This document shows positions 8,184 through 16,715 of a stretch of 64,000 nucleotides of DNA, one piece after another. This stretch comes from Zhihengliuella sp. ISTPL4 (lineage in GTDB: Bacteria; Actinomycetota; Actinomycetes; Actinomycetales; Microbacteriaceae), in NCBI RefSeq assembly GCF_002848265.1, contig NZ_CP025422.1:1178001-1242000 (forward strand). Reading direction: 5' to 3'. Numbering within the stretch: position 1 is the stretch's first letter; the number at the start of each line of letters is the position of its first letter. The notes under the pieces were generated by a model that was not told the origin of the DNA, did not search any database, and saw nothing but the letters and a program-made list of their open reading frames with translations. A program made the position numbers and the translations under genes.

Positions 8184-9848
8184 CTACATGCGCTCGGGCG
8201 CGGAGACGCCGAGCAGGTCGAGTCCGTTGCGGAAGACCTGACCGGCGGCGTCGTTCAGCCACAGGCGCGTGCGGTGCACGTCCTCCACCGGGGCGTCGCT
8301 CAGCGGAATCACCCGGCAGTTGTCGTACCAGCGGTGATACAGGCCGGCGAGCTCCTCCAGGTACCGCGCGACCCGGTGCGGCTCGCGCACCTCGGCGGCG
8401 AACCCCACGATGCGCGGGAACTCCTGGAGCGCGCCCAGCAGCGCCGCCTCGGTCTCGTGCGTCAGCGTCTCCGGGGCGAAGACCGAGCGGTCGACGCCGG
8501 AATCCGCGGCGTTGCGCGCGACGTTGTGGGTACGAGCATGCGCGTACTGCACGTAGAACACCGGGTTGTCGTTCGTGCGCTTCTGCAGCAGCTCCGGATC
8601 GAGGTCGAGCGGCGAGTCGGCGGGCGAGCGCTCCAGCGAGTAGCGGAGTGCATCCGTGCCGAGCCAGTCGAGGAGGTCGTCCATCTCGATGATGTTGCCG
8701 GCGCGCTTGCTGAGACGGGCACCGTTGATCGAGACCATCTGCCCGATGAGCACCTGGATGTTCTTCGCGGGGTCATCCCCCGCCGCGCCCGCGACCGCCT
8801 TGAGGCGGTGCACGTAGCCGTGGTGGTCGGCCCCGAGCAGGTAGATCTTGTCGCGGAAGCCGCGGTCGCCCTTGTTCAGGTAGTAGGCGGCGTCGGCGGC
8901 GAAGTACGTGTACTCGCCGTTCGAGCGGCGGATCACGCGGTCCTTGTCGTCACCGAAGTCCGTGGTCCGCACCCAGACGGCGCCGTCCTCGTCGAACACG
9001 TGGCCCTGCTCGCGCAGACGGTCGACGGCCTGGTCGATCAGGCTGGATCCCGAGGCGTCCTTCGCGTGGAGGGTGCGCTCGGAGAACCAGACGTCGAACG
9101 GCACGTTGAAGCGCTCGAGGGAGTTCTTGATCTCGGCAAGCTGGTACTCGTAGCCGAGCTCGCGGGCGACGGTGAGCTGCTCCTCCTCCGGGAGGTCGAG
9201 CAGGTCGGGACGCGCCTCGAGCACGCGGCCGGCGAGCGTCGCGATGTACTGCCCGGGGTAGCCGCCCTCCGGCGTCGGCTCGCCCTTCGCGGCCGCCAGC
9301 ACGGACGCGGCGAAGCGGTCCATCTGCACACCCGCATCGTTGATGTAGTACTCGCGCACCGCGTGGGCGCCACTCGCGAGGAGCAGGCGGACGATCGCGT
9401 CGCCGAGGGCCGCCCAGCGCGTGTGCGCGATGTGCAGCGGCCCGGTGGGGTTGGCCGAGACGAACTCGACATTGACGCTCACACCCTCCTGCGAGGAGTT
9501 GGTCCCGTAGGCGGGACCGGCGTCGACGATGACCTTCGCGAGTGCGCCGGCGGCCGCCGCGTCGAGACGGATGTTGAGGAACCCCGGACCGGCCACCTCA
9601 GCGCTGGCGATACCCTCCACACCGGCGAGCCCGTCGGCGATCTGCTGGGCGAGCTCGCGGGGGTTCGTGCCGAAGGGCTTGGCCAGGCGCATGGCGATGT
9701 TCGAGGCCCAGTCGCCGTGGTCGCGGTTGCGCGGACGCTCCAGCACGATGTCGGCGGCGGAGAGGTCGAACGGCTCGCCCGAACGTCGTTCCTCGGCGAT
9801 GGGGGCGAGGACGGCGAGGAGGGCGTGGGCGAGCGTTTCAGGATTCAT
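8184..9848 (-). CDS. argS: Arginyl-tRNA synthetase
   Basis: Charges tRNA-Arg with arginine. The 554-residue class I enzyme has an N-terminal Add-1 tRNA-recognition domain, the HIGH-type signature HIAH (139-142) inside ANPTGPLHIAHTRWAALGD, and a C-terminal DALR anticodon-binding domain ending in the usual hydrophobic Met. LSKRAG stands in the KMSK-type loop. A TAAACT hexamer ends 9 nt before the ATG. In many actinobacteria argS is directly followed by lysA. Here four genes on mixed strands separate them. Confidence 0.97.
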   Translation of the reverse strand: MNPETLAHALLAVLAPIAEERRSGEPFDLSAADIVLERPRNRDHGDWASNIAMRLAKPFGTNPRELAQQIADGLAGVEGIASAEVAGPGFLNIRLDAAAAGALAKVIVDAGPAYGTNSSQEGVSVNVEFVSANPTGPLHIAHTRWAALGDAIVRLLLASGAHAVREYYINDAGVQMDRFAASVLAAAKGEPTPEGGYPGQYIATLAGRVLEARPDLLDLPEEEQLTVARELGYEYQLAEIKNSLERFNVPFDVWFSERTLHAKDASGSSLIDQAVDRLREQGHVFDEDGAVWVRTTDFGDDKDRVIRRSNGEYTYFAADAAYYLNKGDRGFRDKIYLLGADHHGYVHRLKAVAGAAGDDPAKNIQVLIGQMVSINGARLSKRAGNIIEMDDLLDWLGTDALRYSLERSPADSPLDLDPELLQKRTNDNPVFYVQYAHARTHNVARNAADSGVDRSVFAPETLTHETEAALLGALQEFPRIVGFAAEVREPHRVARYLEELAGLYHRWYDNCRVIPLSDAPVEDVHRTRLWLNDAAGQVFRNGLDLLGVSAPERM

Positions 9849-9941
9849 AGATCCCTCAGTTTACGGGGGTGCGCGAGCCCGTTCCGTCGCCCGGCGTCCC
9901 GCGGAGTTTGCGATCCGCTCTCCGTGATCTACTCTCATGCC

Positions 9942-10751
9942 ATGAACGCCCCCGCCGCCTCTCGTCGACTGCGCGTCGCGGGCGTCGCCGCCGCCCTCCT
10001 CGTCGCCGTCGCCGCGGGCGTTCTCGGGGTCTGGCGACCGTGGGTTCCGGCGCCGTCGTCCCTCCCGGTCGGCGCTGCGGCCGGAGACGAGTCCGCCGCG
10101 GTGATCGCTCCCGCGCCGCTCGCGCTCCCCGACGAGCCGACCGTCCTCGTCTTCGGCGATTCCTGGACCTACGGCTCGGCCGCGTCCGACCCCACCCTCG
10201 GCTACGCATACGTGCTCGCCGACCTCCTGCACGGCTCGACCATCGTGGACGGCGTGCGCGGCAGCGGCTACCTCAAGCCCGGCATCGACGGCCCCACCTT
10301 CGGCGAGCGCATCGCGGCCCTGGACCCGGCCCTCGAACCGGATCTCGTCATCGTCCAGGGCTCCATCAACGACCGGGCACAGGGCGAGGCCGGCTACCGC
10401 GACGCCGTGACCGCCGCCTGGGACGCGCTAACGGCGCTGTACCCGGAGGCGGCGATCGTGGTCCTCGGCCCCGCGCCGCACGAGCTGCCGGTGGGCGCGC
10501 AGACCGCACGGATCGACCGGGATCTCGCGGCTCTCGCCTCGGCCCGCGGCTGGTGGTACATCTCCCCGATCGAGCGGGACTGGATCACCGAGGACAACTA
10601 TCTCGCCGTCATCGACGTGGAGGTCGGGCGCAAGCATCCGTCCACCGACGGCCACCGTTACCTCGCCGAGAAGCTGGCCGCCGCGCTCGACGAACTGCGC
10701 GCCGCGCCGGTCACGGAGGCCGGTGGGTCGGAGACCACCCCCGACGAGTGA
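9942..10751 (+). CDS. Secreted or anchored SGNH/GDSL-family hydrolase
   Basis: A 269-residue protein with an Arg-containing N-terminus, a hydrophobic segment (about 12-30) that is a signal peptide or anchor, and an SGNH hydrolase domain. Block I is VFGDSWTYGS with nucleophile Ser74. Block III is QGSIND with the conserved Asn. Block V is HP-x3-GH with likely catalytic His232. Substrate is unknown; family members are esterases or lipases. TACTCT lies 6 nt before the ATG, pointing to a leaderless mRNA. tRNA-Arg follows after 16 bp. Confidence 0.88.
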   Translation: MNAPAASRRLRVAGVAAALLVAVAAGVLGVWRPWVPAPSSLPVGAAAGDESAAVIAPAPLALPDEPTVLVFGDSWTYGSAASDPTLGYAYVLADLLHGSTIVDGVRGSGYLKPGIDGPTFGERIAALDPALEPDLVIVQGSINDRAQGEAGYRDAVTAAWDALTALYPEAAIVVLGPAPHELPVGAQTARIDRDLAALASARGWWYISPIERDWITEDNYLAVIDVEVGRKHPSTDGHRYLAEKLAAALDELRAAPVTEAGGSETTPDE

Positions 10752-10767
10752 TATTGTCGATCGGTAC

Positions 10768-10840
10768 GCCTCCGTAGCTCAGTGGATAGAGCGCCGGTTT
10801 CCGGTACCGTAGGTCGCAGGTTCGACTCCTGTCGGGGGCA
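10768..10840 (+). tRNA. tRNA-Arg (anticodon CCG)
   Basis: A 73-nt cloverleaf. The acceptor stem is GCCTCCG with CGGGGGC (one T-G pair), the D arm GCTC/GAGC, the anticodon loop TTCCGGT giving CCG, and the T arm GCAGG-TTCGACT-CCTGT. The discriminator is A. CCA is not encoded. Position 27-43 is a C-T mismatch at the top of the anticodon stem. Confidence 0.96.
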
Positions 10841-10848
10841 CGTACAGC

Positions 10849-10880
10849 AAGAGGGATCGTCCGCACGGACGGTCCCTCTT
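10849..10880 (+). terminator. Terminator hairpin after tRNA-Arg
   Basis: A 14-bp stem with a single T-G wobble and a 4-nt GCAC loop. The arms start AAGAGGGA and end TCCCTCTT. It starts 9 nt after the tRNA and is followed by CTCGTT, a weak T content typical of GC-rich actinobacteria. Confidence 0.85.
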
Positions 10881-10937
10881 CTCGTTCCCCCGGGGGTCGC
10901 CCAGCGCGCCCGCCGCACGGACCGGTAGCCTGGATCC

Positions 10938-11111
10938 GTGCCCTCCCTCCACATCGCCGGTTCGACGCGCGCTCCGCGCCGTCTGTCGTCCGCGACGCCG
11001 ATGACGGAGTGGATGCGCGTGGTCCTGCACCCCGGCACGAACGGGTGGACGAGCGTCTGGGGCACGCTCTCGCACGGCGAGATCGCCGGCTGCCCGCCGC
11101 CACAGGGATAG
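10938..11111 (+). CDS. Small hypothetical protein, 57 residues, leaderless start
   Basis: GTG at 10938 follows TAGCCT by exactly 6 nt, the same spacing as at other leaderless genes here. The frame encodes 57 residues with a Trp-containing middle (TEWMRVVLHPGTNGWTSVW) and stops at TAG 11109-11111. No family is recognised. It lies between the tRNA terminator and nhaA and fills most of the 331-nt gap that would otherwise be empty. The promoter match is the main evidence, so it could be a non-coding leader. Confidence 0.45.
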   Translation: MPSLHIAGSTRAPRRLSSATPMTEWMRVVLHPGTNGWTSVWGTLSHGEIAGCPPPQG

Positions 11112-11172
11112 GCCGCGCCCGGACGGGTGCGGCCACATCGCGTCACCCATCCATCTGCCGTGAGGTATCCCT

Positions 11173-12459
11173 GTGTCTTCTTCGTCGTCCCCTGCCCGTT
11201 TCCGTCTCGCACCGCATGAGCTCTGGCGCGGCATCCGCTCCAACGCCCGCAGCGACGTGCTCGGCGGCGGTCTGCTGCTGACCGCCACCCTGGCCGCCCT
11301 CATCCTCGCCAACTCCCCCGCCGCCCCCTGGTACGAGGCGATCCGGGATTTCCGCTTCGGGATCCCGGAGTGGCACCTCGAGCTCAGCGTGGGCGCCTGG
11401 GCCGCCGACGGCCTCCTCGCGGTGTTCTTCTTCGTCGTCGGACTGGAGCTGAAGGAGGAGTTCGTCGCCGGACGCCTCCGCGACCCGCGCCGTGCCGCGC
11501 TTCCGATCGCCGCCGCGGTCGGCGGCGTCATCGTCCCCGCCCTGCTGTTCGTCGCGATCAACGCGGCCTCCGGCGCGGATGTGCTGCGCGGGTGGGCGAT
11601 CCCCACGGCCACGGACATCGCGTTCGCGATCGCCGTCCTCGCCGTCGTCGGCCGCTTCCTGCCACCGGCCCTGCGGGTGTTCCTGCTCACGCTCGCGATC
11701 ATCGACGACCTCATCGCCATCACGATCATCGCCACGTTCTACACCGAGACCATCAGCTTCCCGTGGCTGATCCTCGCGCTCCTCCCCCTCGCGGGCTTCG
11801 CACTCGCCGCGCAGAACGGCATCCGGTCCTGGTGGATCCTGCTCCCCCTCGCCCTCGCCGTGTGGGCGTTCGTGCATGCCTCGGGGGTGCACGCCACGGT
11901 CGCCGGGGTGTTGCTCGGTTTCATGGTGCCGGTGCGTCCGACCGAGCGCGCCCGGGTGCGCACCGGGACCGACGCCGACGGCGCACCGGTGTACGACGGC
12001 CTCGCCGCCCACTTCGCGGACCGCTGGGGCATCGTGGCCACGCTCGTCGCCGTGCCGGTGTTCGCGTTCTTCGCGGCCGGGGTCGAGATCGGCGGCGTGG
12101 ACGGCCTCGTCTCGGCGCTGACCGACCCGATCACGATCGGCATCATCGTGGGACTCGTCCTCGGGAAGCCCATCGGCATCCTGTTCACGACGTTCCTGCT
12201 GAGCCGCGTGCCGGCCCTGCGCCTCGACGAGACGCTGCGCTGGCCGGACCTCGCGGGCATTTCCCTGCTCGCGGGCATCGGGTTCACGGTCTCGCTGCTG
12301 GTGGGCGAGCTCGCCTACGGCAGCAGCAGTGTTGCGGACGACCACGTGAAGATCGGCGTCCTCGTCGGCTCGCTCCTCGCCGCTGTCCTCGGTGGCCTCG
12401 TGCTCGCGGCCCGCAGCCGTCGTGCCCGTGCGGAGACCGGGGCCTGCACCGAGACCTGA
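11173..12459 (+). CDS. nhaA: Na+/H+ antiporter NhaA
   Basis: Exchanges cytoplasmic Na+ for external H+. The 428-residue protein has about twelve helices and the NhaA landmarks GLELKEE (90-96), PTATDIAFA (144-152) and the ion-binding aspartate pair in AIIDDLIAI (Asp178, Asp179). GTG at 11173 has GTGAGG 7-8 nt upstream. The protein has the single-domain length of the family; no C-terminal fusion is present. Confidence 0.96.
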   Translation: MSSSSSPARFRLAPHELWRGIRSNARSDVLGGGLLLTATLAALILANSPAAPWYEAIRDFRFGIPEWHLELSVGAWAADGLLAVFFFVVGLELKEEFVAGRLRDPRRAALPIAAAVGGVIVPALLFVAINAASGADVLRGWAIPTATDIAFAIAVLAVVGRFLPPALRVFLLTLAIIDDLIAITIIATFYTETISFPWLILALLPLAGFALAAQNGIRSWWILLPLALAVWAFVHASGVHATVAGVLLGFMVPVRPTERARVRTGTDADGAPVYDGLAAHFADRWGIVATLVAVPVFAFFAAGVEIGGVDGLVSALTDPITIGIIVGLVLGKPIGILFTTFLLSRVPALRLDETLRWPDLAGISLLAGIGFTVSLLVGELAYGSSSVADDHVKIGVLVGSLLAAVLGGLVLAARSRRARAETGACTET

Positions 12460-12560
12460 TCACGCGCTCCTACGCTCCCCTGCGCCATCCGTCAACGCCC
12501 TGAGTCATCCCTCGAGACGGCGCCTAACGTCGGTCATCCGACGCAGCGAAGGAGCACCCG

Positions 12561-13709
12561 ATGAAGGCGATGACCTACCGCGGACCGTACAAGATCCGGG
12601 TCGAGGAGAAACCCGATCCGACGATCCAGCACCCGAACGACGCCATCGTGCGGGTGACGAGGGCTGCCGTCTGCGGATCGGATCTTCACCTCTTCCACGG
12701 CATGATGCCCGACACTCGCATCGGGCACACCTTCGGTCACGAGATCGTCGGCGTGGTCGAAGAGGTGGGTCCCTCCGTGGAGACCCTGCGCCCGGGCGAC
12801 CGAGTGATGGTGCCCTTCAACATTTACTGCGGCTCGTGCTACTTCTGCCGACACGGCCTCTTCTCGAACTGCCACAACGTGAACCCGAACGCGACCGCCG
12901 TGGGCGGGATCTACGGCTACTCGCACAGCACCGGCGGATACGACGGCGGTCAGGCCGAGCGCGTCCGCGTGCCGTTCGCCGATGTGGGTCCGTCCGTGAT
13001 CCCGGAGTGGCTCACGTCGGAGGACGCGCTGCTGCTCACCGACGCGTTCTCCACCGGCTACTTCGGTGCCCAGCAAGGCGACATCGCCGAAGGAGACACC
13101 GTGGCCGTGTTCGGCGCCGGTCCGGTCGGCCTGGCCGCTGCCCGCTCCGCCTGGTTCCTCGGTGCGGGCCGGGTGATCGTCGTCGACCACCTCGACTACC
13201 GGCTGGAGAAGGCCCGGAGCTTCGCCTTCGCCGAGACGATGCATCTCCATGAATCCGGTGACATCGTCCTCGCCATGAAGAAGGCGACCGGCTACCTCGG
13301 CGCGGACGTGGTGATCGACGCGGTCGGCGCGGAGGCGGACGGCAGTGTGATGCAGCACGTCACCGGGGCGAAGCTCAAGCTGCAGGGTGGCTCCCCCGTC
13401 GCCCTCAACTGGGCCATCGACAGCGCACGCAAGGGAGGGACGGTATCGATCCTCGGGGCCTACGGGCCGCTGGTCACCTCCGTCCGTCTCGGAGACATCG
13501 TCAACAAAGGGCTCACCGTGCGCGGCAACCAGGCTCCCGTGAAGAGGCAGTGGCCGCGACTGCTCGAACACATCCAGGCGGGACACCTCCGTCCGTCCGA
13601 GCTGCTCACCCATCGCTTCCCCCTGGAGCACATCGCCGAGGCCTACCACGTGTTCTCGTCCAAGCTCGACGACTGCATCAAGCCGCTCATCGTCGTCGGA
13701 GAGGAATGA
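12561..13709 (+). CDS. Zinc-dependent alcohol dehydrogenase, formaldehyde-dehydrogenase-like
   Basis: A 382-residue medium-chain dehydrogenase. The catalytic zinc ligands are Cys38, His60 and Glu61 (GHE). The structural zinc cysteines are 90, 93, 96 and 104. The Rossmann motif is GAGPVG (about 187-192). The long insert and spacing resemble glutathione-independent formaldehyde dehydrogenases, but the substrate cannot be read from sequence. ATG at 12561 has GAAGGAG 6 nt upstream. The stop overlaps the next gene by 4 bp. Confidence 0.92.
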   Translation: MKAMTYRGPYKIRVEEKPDPTIQHPNDAIVRVTRAAVCGSDLHLFHGMMPDTRIGHTFGHEIVGVVEEVGPSVETLRPGDRVMVPFNIYCGSCYFCRHGLFSNCHNVNPNATAVGGIYGYSHSTGGYDGGQAERVRVPFADVGPSVIPEWLTSEDALLLTDAFSTGYFGAQQGDIAEGDTVAVFGAGPVGLAAARSAWFLGAGRVIVVDHLDYRLEKARSFAFAETMHLHESGDIVLAMKKATGYLGADVVIDAVGAEADGSVMQHVTGAKLKLQGGSPVALNWAIDSARKGGTVSILGAYGPLVTSVRLGDIVNKGLTVRGNQAPVKRQWPRLLEHIQAGHLRPSELLTHRFPLEHIAEAYHVFSSKLDDCIKPLIVVGEE

Positions 13710-14278
13710 CCATGCCGTACGAAGGATCTCGACCCCTCCCCGCGCCGACCCCCGATGAGCTGCGCGCCCGGATCCCGGGGTGGGGCGCCGACCTCGCCCC
13801 CGAGCACCGTCGCACCTGGCAACAGCTGGAGGACGTCGGCGACACCGGGGCGCACTGGGACCTCCCGGAGCGCCAGGGCCCGGACCGCGGCCGTGAGCGC
13901 TCGATCGAACACGGCATGCTGCCTCCGGTCTGGGGCACCGCGCAGCCGCTGCACGGCCTGTCCGGAGCCATCCGGCGCGTGGCCTACGACCGCTTCAGCG
14001 AGACGAAGAACACCCGCTGGCTGCTGCTCGTGCTGGGAGACCGCGTCGACGCCGTCACGGCGCACGCCCGCTCGCTCCTCAGCCGTCGGCCGGACGACCC
14101 GATCACCCAGACCGGCGTCCTCGCGGAGCCGGACCACCGTCCACTCACGTCGCGGTTCGGCCGAGGACGGGTCGACCTTCGACACACGTGGCTCGATCCG
14201 ATCATCGTCGTCGGTCCCTGGGTGCTGACGGCGGTGCTGGGCATTCGGGCCCTCCGCCGTCTCGGTCGCCGGGGCTGA
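13706..14278 (+). CDS. Hypothetical protein with a C-terminal membrane helix, coupled to the dehydrogenase
   Basis: A 190-residue protein of unrecognised family. The N-terminal half is charged and Pro/Arg-rich with PGWGADLAPEHRRTW near residue 25. One hydrophobic helix (about 167-184) lies near the C-terminus. The ATG at 13706 shares ATGA with the dehydrogenase stop. A second ATG at 13712 is better spaced from GGAGAGGA and may be the real start. Strict coupling suggests a role with the dehydrogenase, not known in detail. Confidence 0.75.
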   Translation: MTMPYEGSRPLPAPTPDELRARIPGWGADLAPEHRRTWQQLEDVGDTGAHWDLPERQGPDRGRERSIEHGMLPPVWGTAQPLHGLSGAIRRVAYDRFSETKNTRWLLLVLGDRVDAVTAHARSLLSRRPDDPITQTGVLAEPDHRPLTSRFGRGRVDLRHTWLDPIIVVGPWVLTAVLGIRALRRLGRRG

Positions 14279-14297
14279 GCCGGGACCGAGACGGCGG
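14254..14297. terminator. Bidirectional terminator between convergent genes
   Basis: Two perfect 14-bp arms starting CCGCCGTC and ending GACGGCGG enclose a 16-nt loop. The left arm is inside the last codons of the 14278 gene and the right arm is just before the stop of the copB-type ATPase on the other strand, so the hairpin can serve both transcripts. Confidence 0.8.
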
Positions 14298-14305
14298 CGG
14301 GGCGC

Positions 14306-16369
14306 TCAGCGCTGCAGGATCTCCGCGGTCACGACCTCTGGACGGAGGTCGAGCCGCCGTAGCAGCTGCGCGTTGAGCGCCACCACGATCGTCGACAGCG
14401 ACATCAGCACCGCACCCACCGACATCGGCAACACGAAGCCGATGGGGGCGAGCACTCCCGCGGCGAGCGGGACGGAGAGCAGGTTGTACCCCGCCGCCCA
14501 CCAGAGGTTCTGCTTCATCTTCCGGTAGGAGGCGCGGGACAGCTCGATGACCGACAGCACCGCCCGGGGGTCGTCGCCCGCGAGGATGACCCCTGCGGAG
14601 GCGATCGCCACATCCGTTCCGGCGCCGATCGCGAGTCCCACATCGGCCTGGGCGAGGGCGGGCGCATCGTTCACTCCGTCTCCCACCATCGCGACCTTGC
14701 GACCCTCGCGCTGCAACTCCTGCACCTTCGCCGCCTTGTCCTCCGGCCGGACGCCGGCGAACACCCGATCGATGCCGAGATCCTCCGCGACGGTGTGCGC
14801 GACGGCCTCCGCGTCCCCCGTTATCATCACGACCTGGACGCCGAGCGCGTGCAGCGCATCGACCGCGAACCGCGACTCCGGACGCACTTCGTCCGCGAGC
14901 TTGAGCGCCCCGATGACGCGACCGTCGCGCAGCACGTGCAGGATGATCGCTCCGTCGGCACGCCAACCGTCCGCGACGGGAAGCTCCTCCGCGCCCTCCT
15001 CGGTGAGCAGGTGCGGGCCGCCGACCCGGATCCTGACGCCGTCCACCGTTGCGGTCACGCCGACCGCCGGAGAGGAGGAGAAGTCGCGGCTCGCCGGCAC
15101 GTGAAGTCCCTTCTCCCGGGCGGCACGGACGATCGCCTTGGCCAGCGGGTGTTCGCTGTCGACTTCGGCCGCCGCGGCGAGCGCCAGCACCTCGTCCGCT
15201 GTGCCGTCACCGGCTACCGATACCTCCGACACGACGGGCTCGCCCTTGGTCAGGGTGCCCGTCTTGTCGAACAGCACGGTGTCGACGGTGCGCATGCTCT
15301 CCAGGGCGAGTCGATCCTTCACGAGGACGCCGCCGCGTGCCGCCCGCTCGGTCGCGATCGACACGACGAGCGGGATGGCCAGGCCCAGCGCATGGGGGCA
15401 CGCGATGACGAGGACGGTGATCGTGCGGATCACGGCATCGTCCGGCAGCCCCACGGCGCTCCACACCACCGCGGTGATCACGGCGGCGCCGAGCGCGAAC
15501 CAGAACAGCCAGCCCGCGGCCGTGTCGGCGAGACGCTGTGCGCGGGACGAGGAGTTCTGCGCTTCCGTGACGAGCCGCTGGATCCCGGCGAGCGTCGTGT
15601 CATCGCCGGTGGCCGTGATCTCGACGCGGAGCCCGGAGTCTGTGGCGACGGTGCCCGCGGTCACCGCGTCTCCGGTCGCCCGGGTGACCGTGCGGGACTC
15701 CCCCGTCACCATCGACTCGTCCATCGAGGCACGGCCGTCGACGATGCGGCCGTCGGCGGGGATGCTCCCGCCGGGGCGCACCACGACGACATCACCCACA
15801 CGGAGGACCGAGGGCGAGACGCGCACGACCTGATCGCCTTCGATGCGCTCCGCCTCATCCGGCAGCAGGGCGGCCAGCGAGTCGAGGGCGGAGGTGGTCT
15901 GTGCGAGCGACCGCATCTCGATCCAGTGCCCCAGCAGCATGATGACGATCAGCAGGGCGAGCTCCCACCAGAAGTCGAGCTCATGGTGCAGAAGACCGAG
16001 ACTCGCGCCCCACGACGCGACGAACGCCACGGTGATCGCGAGGCCGATCAGCAGCATCATCCCCGGCTTGCGGGCGCGGATCTCGCTGACCGCGCCTGTG
16101 AGGAACGGCTTGCCGCCCCACACGTACATGACGGTGCCGAGGACAGGCGACACCCAGGTCAGGCCCGGGATGTCGGGAAGCGGGTAGCCGAGGATCATCG
16201 CGAACATGCCCGAGAGCAGCACGGTGGGCACTGCGAGGACGAGCATGATCCAGAACAGACGCCGGAACTGGGCGACGTGGTCGCCATGACCAGCGTGACC
16301 GCCGTGCTCCGCGTGGTCTGCGTGGTCTGGGTGGTCCATGTGGTCGGAATGGTGGTGCGGGGTGCTCAT
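14306..16369 (-). CDS. CPH-motif P1B-type ATPase (CopB-like)
   Basis: A 687-residue heavy-metal transporting P-type ATPase. Instead of a CxxC domain the N-terminus is a His/Asp-rich metal-binding tail (about 5-32). The membrane metal site is CPH (324-326), the hallmark of the CopB-like group. The phosphorylated Asp is Asp368 in DKTGT. SEHPLAKA and GDGVNDAPALAQAD follow. Family knowledge points to copper (often Cu2+) or silver efflux. The start ATG has GGAGGGA 5 nt upstream. A strong hairpin separates it from the upstream YHS gene, so its expression may be lower than copA or independent. Confidence 0.93.
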   Translation of the reverse strand: MSTPHHHSDHMDHPDHADHAEHGGHAGHGDHVAQFRRLFWIMLVLAVPTVLLSGMFAMILGYPLPDIPGLTWVSPVLGTVMYVWGGKPFLTGAVSEIRARKPGMMLLIGLAITVAFVASWGASLGLLHHELDFWWELALLIVIMLLGHWIEMRSLAQTTSALDSLAALLPDEAERIEGDQVVRVSPSVLRVGDVVVVRPGGSIPADGRIVDGRASMDESMVTGESRTVTRATGDAVTAGTVATDSGLRVEITATGDDTTLAGIQRLVTEAQNSSSRAQRLADTAAGWLFWFALGAAVITAVVWSAVGLPDDAVIRTITVLVIACPHALGLAIPLVVSIATERAARGGVLVKDRLALESMRTVDTVLFDKTGTLTKGEPVVSEVSVAGDGTADEVLALAAAAEVDSEHPLAKAIVRAAREKGLHVPASRDFSSSPAVGVTATVDGVRIRVGGPHLLTEEGAEELPVADGWRADGAIILHVLRDGRVIGALKLADEVRPESRFAVDALHALGVQVVMITGDAEAVAHTVAEDLGIDRVFAGVRPEDKAAKVQELQREGRKVAMVGDGVNDAPALAQADVGLAIGAGTDVAIASAGVILAGDDPRAVLSVIELSRASYRKMKQNLWWAAGYNLLSVPLAAGVLAPIGFVLPMSVGAVLMSLSTIVVALNAQLLRRLDLRPEVVTAEILQR

Positions 16370-16393
16370 GTGTTCCCTCCAACGTCGATGATG

Positions 16394-16428
16394 CCGTGCG
16401 GGGCCGGTTCTGTCGCGGCCCCGCACGG
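16394..16428 (-). terminator. Intergenic hairpin between the YHS gene and the CPH ATPase
   Basis: Perfect 12-bp arms starting CCGTGCGG with an 11-nt loop fill the 62-bp gap between two genes read in the same direction. No T-tract follows. It can act as a partial terminator or an mRNA processing or stability element that sets unequal expression within the copper cluster. Confidence 0.65.
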
Positions 16429-16431
16429 GGT

Positions 16432-16692
16432 TCAAGCCGCCTTCGTGTACTTCGCCGGATCGGCGTCGAACGCCGGTCCGCAGCCCGCGCAGCAGAAGTA
16501 GTAGCGCGTGCCCTCGTGATCGCGGTACAGGCCCGCGGCCTCGGCCGTGGCGATCACGACCGGGGTGCCGGCCATGACCGGGCACTCGGCCATGCCTTCA
16601 GCGGGGGTCGCGAGCAGGTCGGCGCGTCCCTCGGCGGCCACACCGCTCTGACGCGGCACGCTGCAGCAGGATCCAGCGGGGGAATCGGACAT
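16432..16692 (-). CDS. Small YHS-domain metal-binding protein
   Basis: An 86-residue protein. The N-terminus has a CCS pair (GSCCSVP). A YHS domain follows (about 36-84) with ECPVMAGTP, YRDHEGTRYYFCCAGC and a final DPAKY. YHS domains sit beside or inside copper ATPases and are thought to bind the metal through these cysteines. ATG at 16692 has GAGGAG 6-7 nt upstream. It lies 23 bp after copA. Chaperone delivery to an ATPase is an inference from position. Confidence 0.88.
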   Translation of the reverse strand: MSDSPAGSCCSVPRQSGVAAEGRADLLATPAEGMAECPVMAGTPVVIATAEAAGLYRDHEGTRYYFCCAGCGPAFDADPAKYTKAA

Positions 16693-16715
16693 GTCGTTGC
16701 TCCTCTGTCGATTGT

